Assembly: GCF_000685015.1 (NCBI RefSeq) | Contig: NZ_BAYA01000009.1 | Coordinates: 124,001 to 188,000 of the forward strand | Direction of reading: 5' to 3' | DNA length: 64,000 nt | Source: Paraburkholderia bannensis NBRC 103871 | GTDB taxonomy: Bacteria > Pseudomonadota > Gammaproteobacteria > Burkholderiales > Burkholderiaceae | Notes under the pieces: model-generated | What the model was told of the DNA's origin: nothing | Database searches by the model: none | The model's input: the letters and a program-made list of their open reading frames with translations, nothing else | Program-made: the position numbers and the translations under genes | Shown: in pieces, positions 17,572-26,798 of the stretch | Layout of the letters: each line of letters starts with the position of its first letter | Position numbering within the stretch: position 1 is the stretch's first letter

Positions 17572-18990
17572 ATGACCCGATCGACCGCCTCCCCGCGCGC
17601 TCAAGACCCTCGCCGCGCCATTGCCCCGCCCTCCCTGCGCCGCCACGCCGCCGACACCGCGCGCCTTGCCGCGCCGCTCGCGATCGCCCAGCTTTCGCAG
17701 ATGGCCATGAGCGTGACCGACACGGTGCTGCTCGGCTCGCTGGGCGCGGGTGCGCTTGCGGCCGGCGGCCTCGGCGCGAATCTGTTTTTTGTGGTGGTGA
17801 CCGTGCTGCAAGGCGTGCTGACCTCGGTGAGCGTGAGCGTCGCGCAGGCGCGCGGCGCGGACGACCTGCATCGCGTGCCGCACATCTACTGGACTGGCTT
17901 CGCGCTCTCACTCCTGCTGGCCGTGCCCGCGTTCGTGCTGCTGTCGTTCGCCGGGCCGGTGCTGCTCGCGCTCGGCGAGCCGGCCGTGCTCGCGCACCAG
18001 GTCGGCGAATATGCTGGCGTGCTGCGCTGGGGCGCGCCCGCCAGCCTGATCGGCGTGGGACTGATGCGCTCGTTCCTGCCTGCCATCGGCGCGGCCAGGC
18101 GGCTGCTCTGGGTGTCGATCGGCAGCGTGTTCTTCAACGGCTTCCTCAACTACGGCCTGATTCATGGCGCGTGGGGCTTGCCGCATCTGGGCTTTCTCGG
18201 CTCGGCGGCAGCCACGTCGATCACCATCTGGCTGACCACGCTGCTGCTGATGGCGCTGCTCCACCTGCGGCCCTCGCATCAGCATTTCGTGGTCGCGCGC
18301 CGTCCTACCGCGCCGCTCATGGGCGAGCTGTTCACGATCGGCTGGCCCGTCGCGATCACCTTCGCCGTCGAGGCGACGCTCTTTCTCGCCACCGGCATCG
18401 TCATGGGGCTGCTCGGCTCGACGCCGCTGGCCGCGCACCAGATCGCGCTGAACGTGGCGTCGGTGATGTTCATGGTGCCGCTGTCGATCGGCCAGGCGGC
18501 CAACGTGCGCGTGGGCTACTGGATCGGCGCGGGCCAGCCGGGCGCGGCGCGCCATGCGGGTTTCGTCGCGCTGGCGCTGGGCGTGGGCTTCATGACGCTG
18601 TCGGCGCTCGTGATGGTGCTAGCGCCGCACTGGATCGTCGGCCTCTATCTGCATCTGGACGATCCCGCCAATGCGCAGACCGTCGCGCTCGCGGCCTCGC
18701 TGCTGGGCGTCGCGGCGATCTTCCAGATCGTCGACGGCATGCAGACGGTCGGCTCTGGCTGCCTGCGCGGACTGAAGGACACACGCATTCCGATGCTGGC
18801 CGCGACGCTCGGCTACTGGGGCATCGGATTTCCGTTCGGTTATGCGCTGGCATTCCACTTCGGGCTGGGTGCGCTCGGTTTGTGGTGGGGGCTTGCGGCC
18901 GGGCTCGCAAGCGTGGCCGTGCTCATGACCTGGCGCTTCCACCACATCAGCCGCCGCGTGCAACGCGAGGCGGCCGCGCATACCCGCTGA
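17572..18990 (+). CDS. MATE family multidrug/cation efflux transporter
   Basis: A 472-residue inner-membrane protein with about twelve hydrophobic segments in two homologous halves. The N-terminal APLAIAQLSQMAMSVTDTVLLGSLG and the second-half motif FLATGIVMGLLGSTPLAAHQIALNV are characteristic of MATE transporters, which export drugs in exchange for Na+ or H+. The substrate cannot be predicted. No linked regulator is seen. The BASS transporter gene follows after about 240 bases. Confidence 0.93.
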   Translation: MTRSTASPRAQDPRRAIAPPSLRRHAADTARLAAPLAIAQLSQMAMSVTDTVLLGSLGAGALAAGGLGANLFFVVVTVLQGVLTSVSVSVAQARGADDLHRVPHIYWTGFALSLLLAVPAFVLLSFAGPVLLALGEPAVLAHQVGEYAGVLRWGAPASLIGVGLMRSFLPAIGAARRLLWVSIGSVFFNGFLNYGLIHGAWGLPHLGFLGSAAATSITIWLTTLLLMALLHLRPSHQHFVVARRPTAPLMGELFTIGWPVAITFAVEATLFLATGIVMGLLGSTPLAAHQIALNVASVMFMVPLSIGQAANVRVGYWIGAGQPGAARHAGFVALALGVGFMTLSALVMVLAPHWIVGLYLHLDDPANAQTVALAASLLGVAAIFQIVDGMQTVGSGCLRGLKDTRIPMLAATLGYWGIGFPFGYALAFHFGLGALGLWWGLAAGLASVAVLMTWRFHHISRRVQREAAAHTR

Positions 18991-19226
18991 AAAGCCGGCT
19001 GAAGCAGCTTCGGCACCCCGTCGGGGGGCGTCCTGACGCCTGAGCGCGAGCGGTTAAAATACGCGGCTGGCCATGCACGGCTATCACCATCGCCGTGCAT
19101 GGCCAGCCGTCCCACGAGGGCGCAAACCCACGCAGCAGCGCCGCGCATGACCTGCTCCGCCGCCTGCTTCGCCCCAACCCCGGCCCCAGCCCGATCCGCC
19201 CTCTTTCCCGGACTCTCACCCGCCCC

Positions 19227-20204
19227 ATGCTCGCCCCGATCACCCGACTGTTCCCGCTCTGGGCCGTCCTCGTTTCGCTGTTCGCCTACTTCAATCCGGG
19301 TACCGTCGCACCTGTCACGCCGCATGTGACGACGCTGCTCACGATCATCATGCTGGCGATGGGCGTGACGCTCTCGTTCGCCGATTTCCAGCGCGTCTTC
19401 ACGCGCCCCGCGCCCGTGCTGGCCGGCATCGTGCTGCACTACCTGGTCATGCCGCTGGCCGCCTGGGGCATCGCCCACGCACTGCACATGGGCCCCGACC
19501 TCACCGCAGGCATGGTGCTGGTCGGCAGCGTGGCGAGCGGCACGGCGTCGAACGTCATGATCTATCTGGCGCGCGGCGACGTGGCGCTGTCGGTGACGAT
19601 CAGCGCGCTGTCGACGCTCGTGGGCGTATTCGCGACGCCGCTGCTCACGCGTCTCTACGTGGACGCCTCGATCGTCGTCGACGTGCACGGCATGCTCATG
19701 AGCATCCTGCAGATCGTCGCGTTGCCGATCGTCGTCGGCCTGATCGTCAACCGCCTGGCCAGCGGCCTCGTGCGACGCGTCGAGCCGGTGCTGCCGCTCG
19801 TGTCGATGGTGTCGATCCTCGCGATCATCGCCGCCGTGGTGGGCGGCACGCACGCGAGCATCGCCACGGTCGGGCCAGTCGTGGCGCTCGGCGTCGTGCT
19901 GCATAACGGTATCGGCCTGCTGGGCGGCTACTGGGGCGGCCGCCTGCTTGGCTTCGACGAATCCGTGTGCCGCACGCTCGCCATCGAAGTGGGTATGCAG
20001 AACTCGGGCCTCGCGGCGACGCTCGGCAAGCTCTACTTTTCGCCGCTCGCGGCTTTGCCCGGCGCGCTGTTCTCGGTGTGGCACAACCTGTCGGGATCGC
20101 TTCTTGCAGGCTACTGGGCCGGCAAGCCCGCACGCGGCAGCGAACGCGACGCCGACGAAGCGCGAGCCGGCGCGTCGTCCACGTCGTCCAGCCAGCGCGG
20201 CTAG
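19227..20204 (+). CDS. Bile acid:sodium symporter family (BASS) transporter
   Basis: A 325-residue membrane protein with nine to ten hydrophobic segments. Family signatures are present: the [24 protein letters not shown] stretch containing the substrate-site break, and [13 protein letters not shown] in the later half. Bacterial members of this branch carry organic anions, pantothenate-type or keto-acid substrates with sodium; the substrate here is unknown. I start at [12 protein letters not shown], the first Met before the first membrane helix; 44 residues of in-frame upstream sequence are proline/arginine-rich and not conserved in character. Confidence 0.88.
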   Translation: MLAPITRLFPLWAVLVSLFAYFNPGTVAPVTPHVTTLLTIIMLAMGVTLSFADFQRVFTRPAPVLAGIVLHYLVMPLAAWGIAHALHMGPDLTAGMVLVGSVASGTASNVMIYLARGDVALSVTISALSTLVGVFATPLLTRLYVDASIVVDVHGMLMSILQIVALPIVVGLIVNRLASGLVRRVEPVLPLVSMVSILAIIAAVVGGTHASIATVGPVVALGVVLHNGIGLLGGYWGGRLLGFDESVCRTLAIEVGMQNSGLAATLGKLYFSPLAALPGALFSVWHNLSGSLLAGYWAGKPARGSERDADEARAGASSTSSSQRG

Positions 20205-20345
20205 GCGTTCGACCTGGCGATCACGTTGCGCCGCTTGCCGATAGAATCGTTCAACGACGGCGCAACGTAAGCGAACCACGCGGATTACCTGCCCGGCCAG
20301 GGCAGGCAGGGGAACGCCCGGCGCCCAACGCTCAGGAGAATCCGC

Positions 20346-22025
20346 TTGCTCGCCCCCAACGTTGCGAACGCATGCGCCCGGCTGTCAGGTTCGCGGCGCG
20401 CCCACCTGACCCTGCCCGCGTTCTTGCGCACCGTACTTGGCGTCACGCTCGTCACCCTTGTCGCGGCCTGCGCCACGCGCCCGCCCGCGACCGCTTACCC
20501 ACGCCAGACCACCTCCGCCCTGCCCGCCTCCGATGCTGGCGCGACGGCGCTCGGCAGCGCGCTCGCCGCCCCCGAAGCCGCGCATCCGGGCGCATCGGGC
20601 TTCCGTCTGCTCGCCACCGGCACCGACTCCCTGCAGATGCGCGTCGCGCTCGCACGCGCGGCGACGAAGACGCTCGACATGCAGTACTACATCGCCAACG
20701 AGGACACGACCGGCAAGCTGCTGCTGGGCTCCGCGCTCTACGCGGCCGATCGCGGCGTGCGCGTACGCATGCTCGTGGACGATCTGAACTTCCACGACAT
20801 CGACCGCCTGATGGCCGCGCTCAACAGCCATCCGAACATCCAGATCCGCGTGTTCAATCCGTACGGCAGCACGAGCGAGTCGATGTACCTGCGCACGCGC
20901 AACTTCTTCTCGAACGTCGACCAGTTCACGCGCCGCATGCACAACAAGTCGACGATCGTGGACAACGAACTCGTGATCGTGGGCGGGCGCAACCTGGGCG
21001 ACGAATACTTCAGCGCGAGCCCGACGCTGCAGTTCCGCGACCTCGACGTGCTGGGCGCGGGGCCGGTCGCGGCGAGTGTGTCGGCAAGCTTCGACGAATA
21101 CTGGAACAGCAGCGTCTCGTATCCGCTGGCCGTGCTCAATCATCAGCAGTTCGACGCGCACGATCTCGACAATGCGCGCGACGACCTGCGCAAGCACTGG
21201 CGCGACACCGCCGATCCCTACAACGCGAAGCCGCTCAACGCCACACCGCTTGCGCAGCAGATCACGCGCAACGAGCTGGGTCTCGTCTGGGCCAAATGGC
21301 AGTTCGTAGCCGATTCGCCGGGCAAGATCGGCGGCGCCGAGCAAGGTGAGCTAGGCGACGCGATGCGCGCACTGCTTGAGCGCATTCGCACGGCAAAGAG
21401 CAGCGTGCTGGTGTTCTCGCCGTACTTCGTGCCGCACGACGCGGGCGTGCAGGAGCTAAGCAAGCTCACCGCGCGCGGCGTGCACGTGGCGATCCTGACG
21501 AATTCGCTCGCGGCCACCGATGCCGTCGCCGTGCAGGCCGGCTACAGCCCGTATCGCGTGCCGCTGCTCAAGGCCGGCGTCGAGCTTTACGAGTTCAAGC
21601 CGATCCAGCCCGAGGGCCCGGAGTCGCGGCGCTTCGGCATCGTGGGATCGCGCTCGCGGGCAAGCCTGCACGCGAAGGCCTATGTGATCGACGACAGCAC
21701 GCTCGTGATCGGCTCGCTCAACCTCGATCCACGTTCCGCGCGCCTGAACACGGAACTCGCGCTGACGATCGAAAGCCAGCCAATCGCGCACGAAGTGACC
21801 GGGTATTTCGCGCATGCGACTGCGCCGGCCATCAGCTATCGCGTCACGCTCGCGACGCCCGAGCAGCTTGCGCAACAGCGCGGCACCGCGACCAGCTCGC
21901 CGCTCATCTGGACTGACGAGGAAAACGGCATGATCCGCACCTACAACCTCGATCCTGGTGCGGGTTTTTACCGGAATCTGCTAACCGGGCTATTCTTGCT
22001 GTTGCCGGTCGACAGCCAGCTGTGA
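20346..22025 (+). CDS. Phospholipase D family lipoprotein (cardiolipin synthase-like)
   Basis: A 559-residue protein with two complete HKD motifs: [18 protein letters not shown] in the first half and [18 protein letters not shown] in the second. The pair forms the active site of phospholipase D and cardiolipin synthases. An N-terminal hydrophobic stretch ends in a lipobox-like LVAACA, so it is probably a membrane-anchored lipoprotein. The start appears to be TTG 20346, with AGGAGA seven bases upstream. It may act in phospholipid turnover, but it lacks the two N-terminal membrane helices of ClsA. Confidence 0.9.
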   Translation: MLAPNVANACARLSGSRRAHLTLPAFLRTVLGVTLVTLVAACATRPPATAYPRQTTSALPASDAGATALGSALAAPEAAHPGASGFRLLATGTDSLQMRVALARAATKTLDMQYYIANEDTTGKLLLGSALYAADRGVRVRMLVDDLNFHDIDRLMAALNSHPNIQIRVFNPYGSTSESMYLRTRNFFSNVDQFTRRMHNKSTIVDNELVIVGGRNLGDEYFSASPTLQFRDLDVLGAGPVAASVSASFDEYWNSSVSYPLAVLNHQQFDAHDLDNARDDLRKHWRDTADPYNAKPLNATPLAQQITRNELGLVWAKWQFVADSPGKIGGAEQGELGDAMRALLERIRTAKSSVLVFSPYFVPHDAGVQELSKLTARGVHVAILTNSLAATDAVAVQAGYSPYRVPLLKAGVELYEFKPIQPEGPESRRFGIVGSRSRASLHAKAYVIDDSTLVIGSLNLDPRSARLNTELALTIESQPIAHEVTGYFAHATAPAISYRVTLATPEQLAQQRGTATSSPLIWTDEENGMIRTYNLDPGAGFYRNLLTGLFLLLPVDSQL

Positions 22026-22255
22026 AATTGCGCGACGTTTGCGTCGCGCGAGGTGTTCGCGAGCAGCGCAGCCTTCGACCGAGGCAACCCGCAAGTCCGC
22101 CGTTTAGCCAGATCTCGCTCAGGCGTGCCGTCCGTCACGGACGCTCGCGCAGGCGCCGCTTCGCTGCGCCGCCGCCCAGCCACCCCGCGGACCCGACCCG
22201 TCACATGCGGCGCCGCGCCGATACACCGGCGCCGCTTTCACATCGGAGTGTCAAC

Positions 22256-23674
22256 ATGACCGCCAGCACAGAAAGCCACAACGCGAACGTCCGCATGGAG
22301 CGCGACACGTTCGGCGAAATCGCCGTTCCGGCCGCCCAGCTATGGGGCGCGCAGACGCAGCGTTCCTTGCAGAACTTCCGCATCTCGACCGAAAAGCAGT
22401 CGCCCGAACTGATCACCGCGCTCGCGTGGATCAAGCGCGCCGCCGCCGAGGTGAACCAGCAGCTCGGCGTGCTCGACGAGGCCAAGGCGCATGCGATCGT
22501 GCAGGCCGCCGACGAAATCGTCGCGGGCAAGCATGCGGGCGAATTCCCGCTCGCGGTCTGGCAGACCGGCTCGGGCACGCAGACCAACATGAACCTCAAC
22601 GAGGTGATCGCCAATCGCGCGAGCGAGATTCTGGGCGGCGAGCGCGGCGAGTCGCGCAAGATCCACCCGAACGACGACGTGAATCGCGGCCAGTCGTCCA
22701 ACGACGTGTTCCCGACGGCGATGCACGTCGCGGCGGCCGTCGCCATCGTCAAGCATCTGCTGCCCGCGCTGAAAACGCTGCGCGACACGCTGGCGGACAA
22801 GTCGAAGCAGTTCGCCGATATCGTCAAGATCGGCCGCACGCACTTGCAGGACGCCACGCCGCTCACGCTCGGCCAGGAGTTTTCGGGCTATGTCGCGCAG
22901 CTCGATCACGGCATCAAGCATGTGGAGTCGGCGCTGCCGCATCTCTACGAACTCGCACAGGGCGGCACGGCGGTGGGCACGGGCCTGAACGCGCATCCGC
23001 AGTTCGCGCAGAAAGTAGCCGAGACCATCGCGAAGCTCACGGGCGTGCCCTTCGTCACCGCGCCCAACAAGTTCGAAGTGATGGCCGCCGCCGATGCGCT
23101 GGTATTCGCGCACGGCGCGCTCAAGACCGTCGCCGCAAGCCTCATGAAGATCGCCAACGACGTGCGCTGGCTCGCGAGCGGCCCGCGCTGCGGCCTGGGC
23201 GAACTGTCGATCCCCGAGAACGAGCCGGGCAGCTCGATCATGCCGGGCAAGGTCAACCCGACGCAGTCCGAAGCCGTGACGATGCTGTGCTGCCAGGTGT
23301 TCGGCAACGATGTGGCCGTGAATATCGGCGGCGCGAGCGGCAACTTCGAACTCAACGTGTTCCGCCCGATGATCGCGCACAACGTGCTGCAATCGGTTCG
23401 CCTGCTCGCGGACGGCGCGCTCTCGTTCAACGATCACTGCGCCGTGGGCATCGAGCCCAATCGTTCGCGCATCGACACGCTGCTCAACGAATCGCTGATG
23501 CTGGTGACGGCGCTCAATCCGCACATCGGCTACGACAAGGCCGCGCAGATCGCCAAGAAGGCGCACAAGGAAGGCACGACGCTCAAGGCGGCGGCGCTTG
23601 CGCTGGGCCACGTGACGGAACAGCAGTTCGACGAATGGGTGAAGCCCGGCGAGATGGTTGGGAACTCGAAGTAA
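22256..23674 (+). CDS. fumC: Class II fumarate hydratase FumC
   Basis: A 472-residue TCA cycle enzyme converting fumarate to L-malate. It shows [30 protein letters not shown] and the superfamily signature [13 protein letters not shown], whose loop carries the catalytic serine. Length is typical. I start at MTASTESHN, preceded by CGGAGTG; the longer in-frame extension is arginine-rich and unrelated. Being class II, it has no FeS cluster. A strong terminator follows. Confidence 0.96.
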   Translation: MTASTESHNANVRMERDTFGEIAVPAAQLWGAQTQRSLQNFRISTEKQSPELITALAWIKRAAAEVNQQLGVLDEAKAHAIVQAADEIVAGKHAGEFPLAVWQTGSGTQTNMNLNEVIANRASEILGGERGESRKIHPNDDVNRGQSSNDVFPTAMHVAAAVAIVKHLLPALKTLRDTLADKSKQFADIVKIGRTHLQDATPLTLGQEFSGYVAQLDHGIKHVESALPHLYELAQGGTAVGTGLNAHPQFAQKVAETIAKLTGVPFVTAPNKFEVMAAADALVFAHGALKTVAASLMKIANDVRWLASGPRCGLGELSIPENEPGSSIMPGKVNPTQSEAVTMLCCQVFGNDVAVNIGGASGNFELNVFRPMIAHNVLQSVRLLADGALSFNDHCAVGIEPNRSRIDTLLNESLMLVTALNPHIGYDKAAQIAKKAHKEGTTLKAAALALGHVTEQQFDEWVKPGEMVGNSK

Positions 23675-23715
23675 TTTTCGAGCGAAATAGCCCTTAAATT
23701 CAGGCTATAAATGCA

Positions 23716-23758
23716 AAACGGGCGGCGAGGACTTTCACCTCGCCACCCGTTTTTTTTG
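23716..23758 (+). terminator. Terminator of fumC
   Basis: A 13-base stem with one mismatch (ACGGGCGGCGAGG / CCTCGCCACCCGT) is followed by eight T. Confidence 0.88.
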
Positions 23759-23775
23759 TGCGCGCCGCGACTGCG

Positions 23776-24279
23776 TCAGACCTGCCCTCGCGCCACTTCC
23801 TCGGGCTTGAGATCGACGATCGCATCGAGCGCCTCCTTCACGTCGAGCGCGTACTTCGCGAGGCGCTTCTGCTCGTCCGTTTCCGGCGTGAAAGTGGGCA
23901 CGGGAATCGGGTTGCCGTTTTCATCGACGGCCACGAACACGATCAGGCAGTCGGTCGTCAGGCGCAGCTGGCCGCTCTTGGGGTCGCCCGCGTGCACGGT
24001 GATGTGAATGTGCATCGAGGTGCGGCCCGTGGCCACCACGCGTGCGCGCAACTCGACCATGTTGCCAACCTAGATCGGGCGGCGAAACCGGATGTTGCCC
24101 ACGCTCACCGTCACGCAGTAGCGGCCCGACCAGACCGCGGCGCAGGCGTAAGCCGTTTCGTCGATCCACTTCATCAGGGCGCCGCCGTGGACTTTGCCGC
24201 CGAAATTCACCGAGTTCGGTTCGGCGAGAAAACGGAACGTCGTTTCCGAACGGTCGAGAGGCTGCGAGGGCGTATTCAT
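23776..24279 (-). pseudogene. Acyl-CoA thioesterase (hotdog fold) interrupted by an in-frame amber codon
   Basis: Two same-frame pieces together make one YciA/BACH-like hotdog thioesterase of about 167 codons. The first 69 residues include FGGKVHGGALMKWIDETAY and end IRFRRPI; then a TAG at 24072-24070; then VGNMVELRARVVAT continues the domain to DLKPEEVARGQV. No frame change is involved. A single base change CAG to TAG at 24072 (G to A on the plus strand) would explain it, since homologues typically have Gln-Val-Gly here. It may be a recent null mutation, suppressed amber, or sequencing error. ATG 24279 is the chosen start. Confidence 0.85.
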
Positions 24280-24447
24280 ATCGGCTCCGGCTCGTGGGCT
24301 TGTGCGGGGTTGTGTCGGTTGATGTCGAAGCGCCCCGCGCTCGCGCGCGGACATCGTTATAGGTGCCGTCGATTATACGAGCGCAGGATGTCAGTCATGG
24401 TGCGGGGCCACAGGCGTTCCCACACCCATCCCCCACATCCCCCGCAA

Positions 24448-25470
24448 TCAAGCACTCATCGCAGAGAAACGGGCGCGATAGTCGCCGGGCAGCACGCCAT
24501 AGCGCCGCTCGAACGCACGCCGCAGATTCTGTTCGGTGCCAAAGCCGCAATCGGCGGCAATCCGCTTGACCGGCAGGCGCGATTGCGCGAGCGCATGCGC
24601 CGCCGCTTCGACGCGCATCGCCGCCACCGTGCGGGCGGGCGTGCGCCCCACCGCTTCCACATAACGGCGCGCGAAGGTGCGCGGGCTCATGCAGGCGGCT
24701 TCGGCAAGACGCTCGACGCTCAGTTCGCTGTGCAGGTTCGCGGCCATCCAGCCGTGCAACGCGTCGAACGCGCCGCCCGCCGCGCTTTGGGCCGCCAGCG
24801 CCTCGCTGAACTGCGCCTGCCCGCCCGGGCGCTTCATGAACACCACGAGGCGGCGCGCAGCCTGCATCGCGACGCTGTGGCCGCAGTCCTCCTCGATCAA
24901 CGCGAGCGCGAGATCGATGCCGGCCGTCACGCCCGCCGATGTCCAGACCACGCGGCCCGCACGCTCGTCGCGTATGAAAATCGGCTCGTCGTCGACTTCG
25001 ACCTGCGGGAAGCGGCGCGCGAGTTGCGTCGCGTTGCGCCAGTGCGTTGCCGCGCGGCGGCCGTCGAGCAGGCCGGCTGCGGCCAGATAGAACGCGCCCG
25101 TGCACACCGATGCAACGCGCCGCGCACGCGGCGCATTCGCCGCGATCCAGGCGACGAGTTCGGGTTGCAGGACGGTGTTGTCGTCGATGGGGACGCCGGG
25201 GACGATCAGCGTGTCGATGGTGGCGGGATCGAGCGCATCGAGCCGTTCGGCGATCACCGGCAGGCCCGCGAAGGTCGGCAGCACGCCGCCTTCGATCGAA
25301 GCGAGCGTGACGCGATAGGCGCACGGTTGCGCCGACGGCGAGGACAGTTGCGCGCGCAACGTCAGTTCGGCGCGCCAGAACGCCTCGATCGGGCCGCAAG
25401 CGTCGAGCAGCACGAGATCGGGCGCGACGGCGAAGACGATGTGGCGCGCGTGAGCGGTATTGGCGGACAT
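24448..25470 (-). CDS. GlxA family transcriptional regulator (DJ-1/PfpI domain plus AraC HTH)
   Basis: A 340-residue protein with an N-terminal DJ-1/PfpI-like domain (residues about 8-190; the nucleophile-elbow region reads ASVCTGAFYLAAAGLLDGR) fused to a C-terminal AraC-type DNA-binding domain (about 225-330), with helices around LSVERLAEAACMSPRTFARR and GTEQNLRRAFERRYGVLPGD. Such regulators sense small metabolites through the amidotransferase-like domain, often in amino acid or carnitine catabolism. No obvious target lies adjacent. It is downstream of a tiny lipoprotein gene on the same strand. Confidence 0.9.
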   Translation of the reverse strand: MSANTAHARHIVFAVAPDLVLLDACGPIEAFWRAELTLRAQLSSPSAQPCAYRVTLASIEGGVLPTFAGLPVIAERLDALDPATIDTLIVPGVPIDDNTVLQPELVAWIAANAPRARRVASVCTGAFYLAAAGLLDGRRAATHWRNATQLARRFPQVEVDDEPIFIRDERAGRVVWTSAGVTAGIDLALALIEEDCGHSVAMQAARRLVVFMKRPGGQAQFSEALAAQSAAGGAFDALHGWMAANLHSELSVERLAEAACMSPRTFARRYVEAVGRTPARTVAAMRVEAAAHALAQSRLPVKRIAADCGFGTEQNLRRAFERRYGVLPGDYRARFSAMSA

Positions 25471-25559
25471 AAAGGCGGCGTTCGGAGCGGATCCACTTAT
25501 CTTCCCACGCTCGCGACTGGCAGTCTCGTCAATCTGCTGTCAATTCCTGCCACGCACGA

Positions 25560-25697
25560 TTATTTGTGGAACGTGACGCCTTCGTCGATCGTGCCGTACA
25601 TCGTGATACCGCTTGAGCTGCTGCCCGCCGGCGGCGTACCGCCGGCGCAGGCCGCGCAGAGCAGCGTGAGTGCTGCAAGGGCCAGAATGCGTTTCAT
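25560..25697 (-). CDS. Small lipoprotein, 45 residues, unknown function
   Basis: A 45-residue reading frame starting at MKRILALAALTLLCAACAG. The lipobox LCAAC gives Cys 18 as the likely lipidated residue, leaving a mature peptide of about 28 residues ending ITMYGTIDEGVTFHK. Short lipoproteins with this MYGTIDEGVTFH ending recur in Burkholderiales, from memory, without a known role. A longer in-frame start lies upstream, but the lipoprotein signal begins at this Met. Confidence 0.65.
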   Translation of the reverse strand: MKRILALAALTLLCAACAGGTPPAGSSSSGITMYGTIDEGVTFHK

Positions 25698-25859
25698 GAC
25701 TGCCTGTGTGCTTCGGAAAGAAGCCAATTTTAGCGCGGGGGCCCGGCGTCTCGCCGTTTCGGGGGCAGCACGCGACATTTCACGTCAAGCTGAAACGTCG
25801 AATGCCGCATTTCGTTAAAGTGCCAGCATGAACCGCCGCGACTGACGAGAGAGCCGATC

Positions 25860-26573
25860 ATGCCCATCCCCACCGCCGACGAATCCACCCATTTCCCAGG
25901 TCTCGCGCGCGTTGCCGCGCTGCTCGCCGATCCGGGCCGCGCCGCCATGCTCTGGGCACTCATGGACGGCAGCGCCCGTCCCGCTGGCGAACTGACGCTG
26001 ATCGCGGGGCTCTCGCCATCGGCGGCCAGCGCCCATCTTGCGCGGCTCACCGAAGGCGGCCTGCTGTCGGCCGAAGTGCGCGGGCGGCATCGCTACTTCC
26101 GCATCGCGACGCCCGACATCGCCCAGACCATCGAAGCGCTCATGAACGTCGCCCACGCCACTGCGCCCGCACGTCCCACGACGCGCCCCGCGCGCACCGT
26201 GCCTGTCGAGATGCGCCACGCGCGCACCTGCTACGACCATATGGCGGGCGAAGTCGCGGTGCAGGTGTTCGACCGCCTCGTCGAGGGCGGCCTGCTCACG
26301 CTCGACGGCGACGATCTCGAAGCCACCGAGGCGGGCGCCGCGCGGCTCGCGGCCTGGGGCGTCGATCTCGGCGCGTTGCGCGTGCGGCGGCGGCGCTTTG
26401 CGTGCACCTGCCTCGACTGGAGCGAGCGGCGCGCGCATCTGGGCGGCGCACTCGGCGCGGCGCTGCTTGAGCGCTTCACGTCGAACGGCTGGGTCGAGCG
26501 CACGAGCCGCCCGCGCGTGCTGCGCATCACCCCGCTCGGTCAACGCGAATTCGACGCCTTTGTGCGGGCTTGA
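25860..26573 (+). CDS. ArsR-type winged-helix transcriptional regulator
   Basis: A 237-residue protein. The N-terminal 100 residues form a winged helix: LARVAALLADPGRAAMLWAL, then LTLIAGLSPSAASAHLARL as the DNA-reading helix region and GRHRYFRI as the wing. A C-terminal domain of about 120 residues with HARTCYDHMAGEVAV and FACTCLDWSERR contains three cysteines and several histidines, which might bind metal or sense redox, but this is inference. The arrangement with CYDHMAG matches a common proteobacterial family of unknown effector. Confidence 0.85.
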   Translation: MPIPTADESTHFPGLARVAALLADPGRAAMLWALMDGSARPAGELTLIAGLSPSAASAHLARLTEGGLLSAEVRGRHRYFRIATPDIAQTIEALMNVAHATAPARPTTRPARTVPVEMRHARTCYDHMAGEVAVQVFDRLVEGGLLTLDGDDLEATEAGAARLAAWGVDLGALRVRRRRFACTCLDWSERRAHLGGALGAALLERFTSNGWVERTSRPRVLRITPLGQREFDAFVRA

Positions 26574-26798
26574 AGCGCCCAATGAAGCGCCAAACAAGCT
26601 GACAAATAGCCGACAACTTCATTTAAATCACCTCTAAACCCCCTCTTTCCGGTCGTCATCACACGGTTTGTTACAGTTCGTGCAGATGCCTTAACAAATC
26701 CGAGCGCCTGGAAACATACGCGCCGGATAAAGTGGGTCGCATGGCTTCGCGATATTTCATCAGGAAGTCATGCTCTGCACCGCGCAGGAGAACACACC

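Noticed and set aside
18840..20279. A 479-codon minus-strand frame opposite the MATE and BASS genes
   Set aside because: Composition is Arg/His/Gln-rich as expected for a shadow of GC-rich membrane protein genes.
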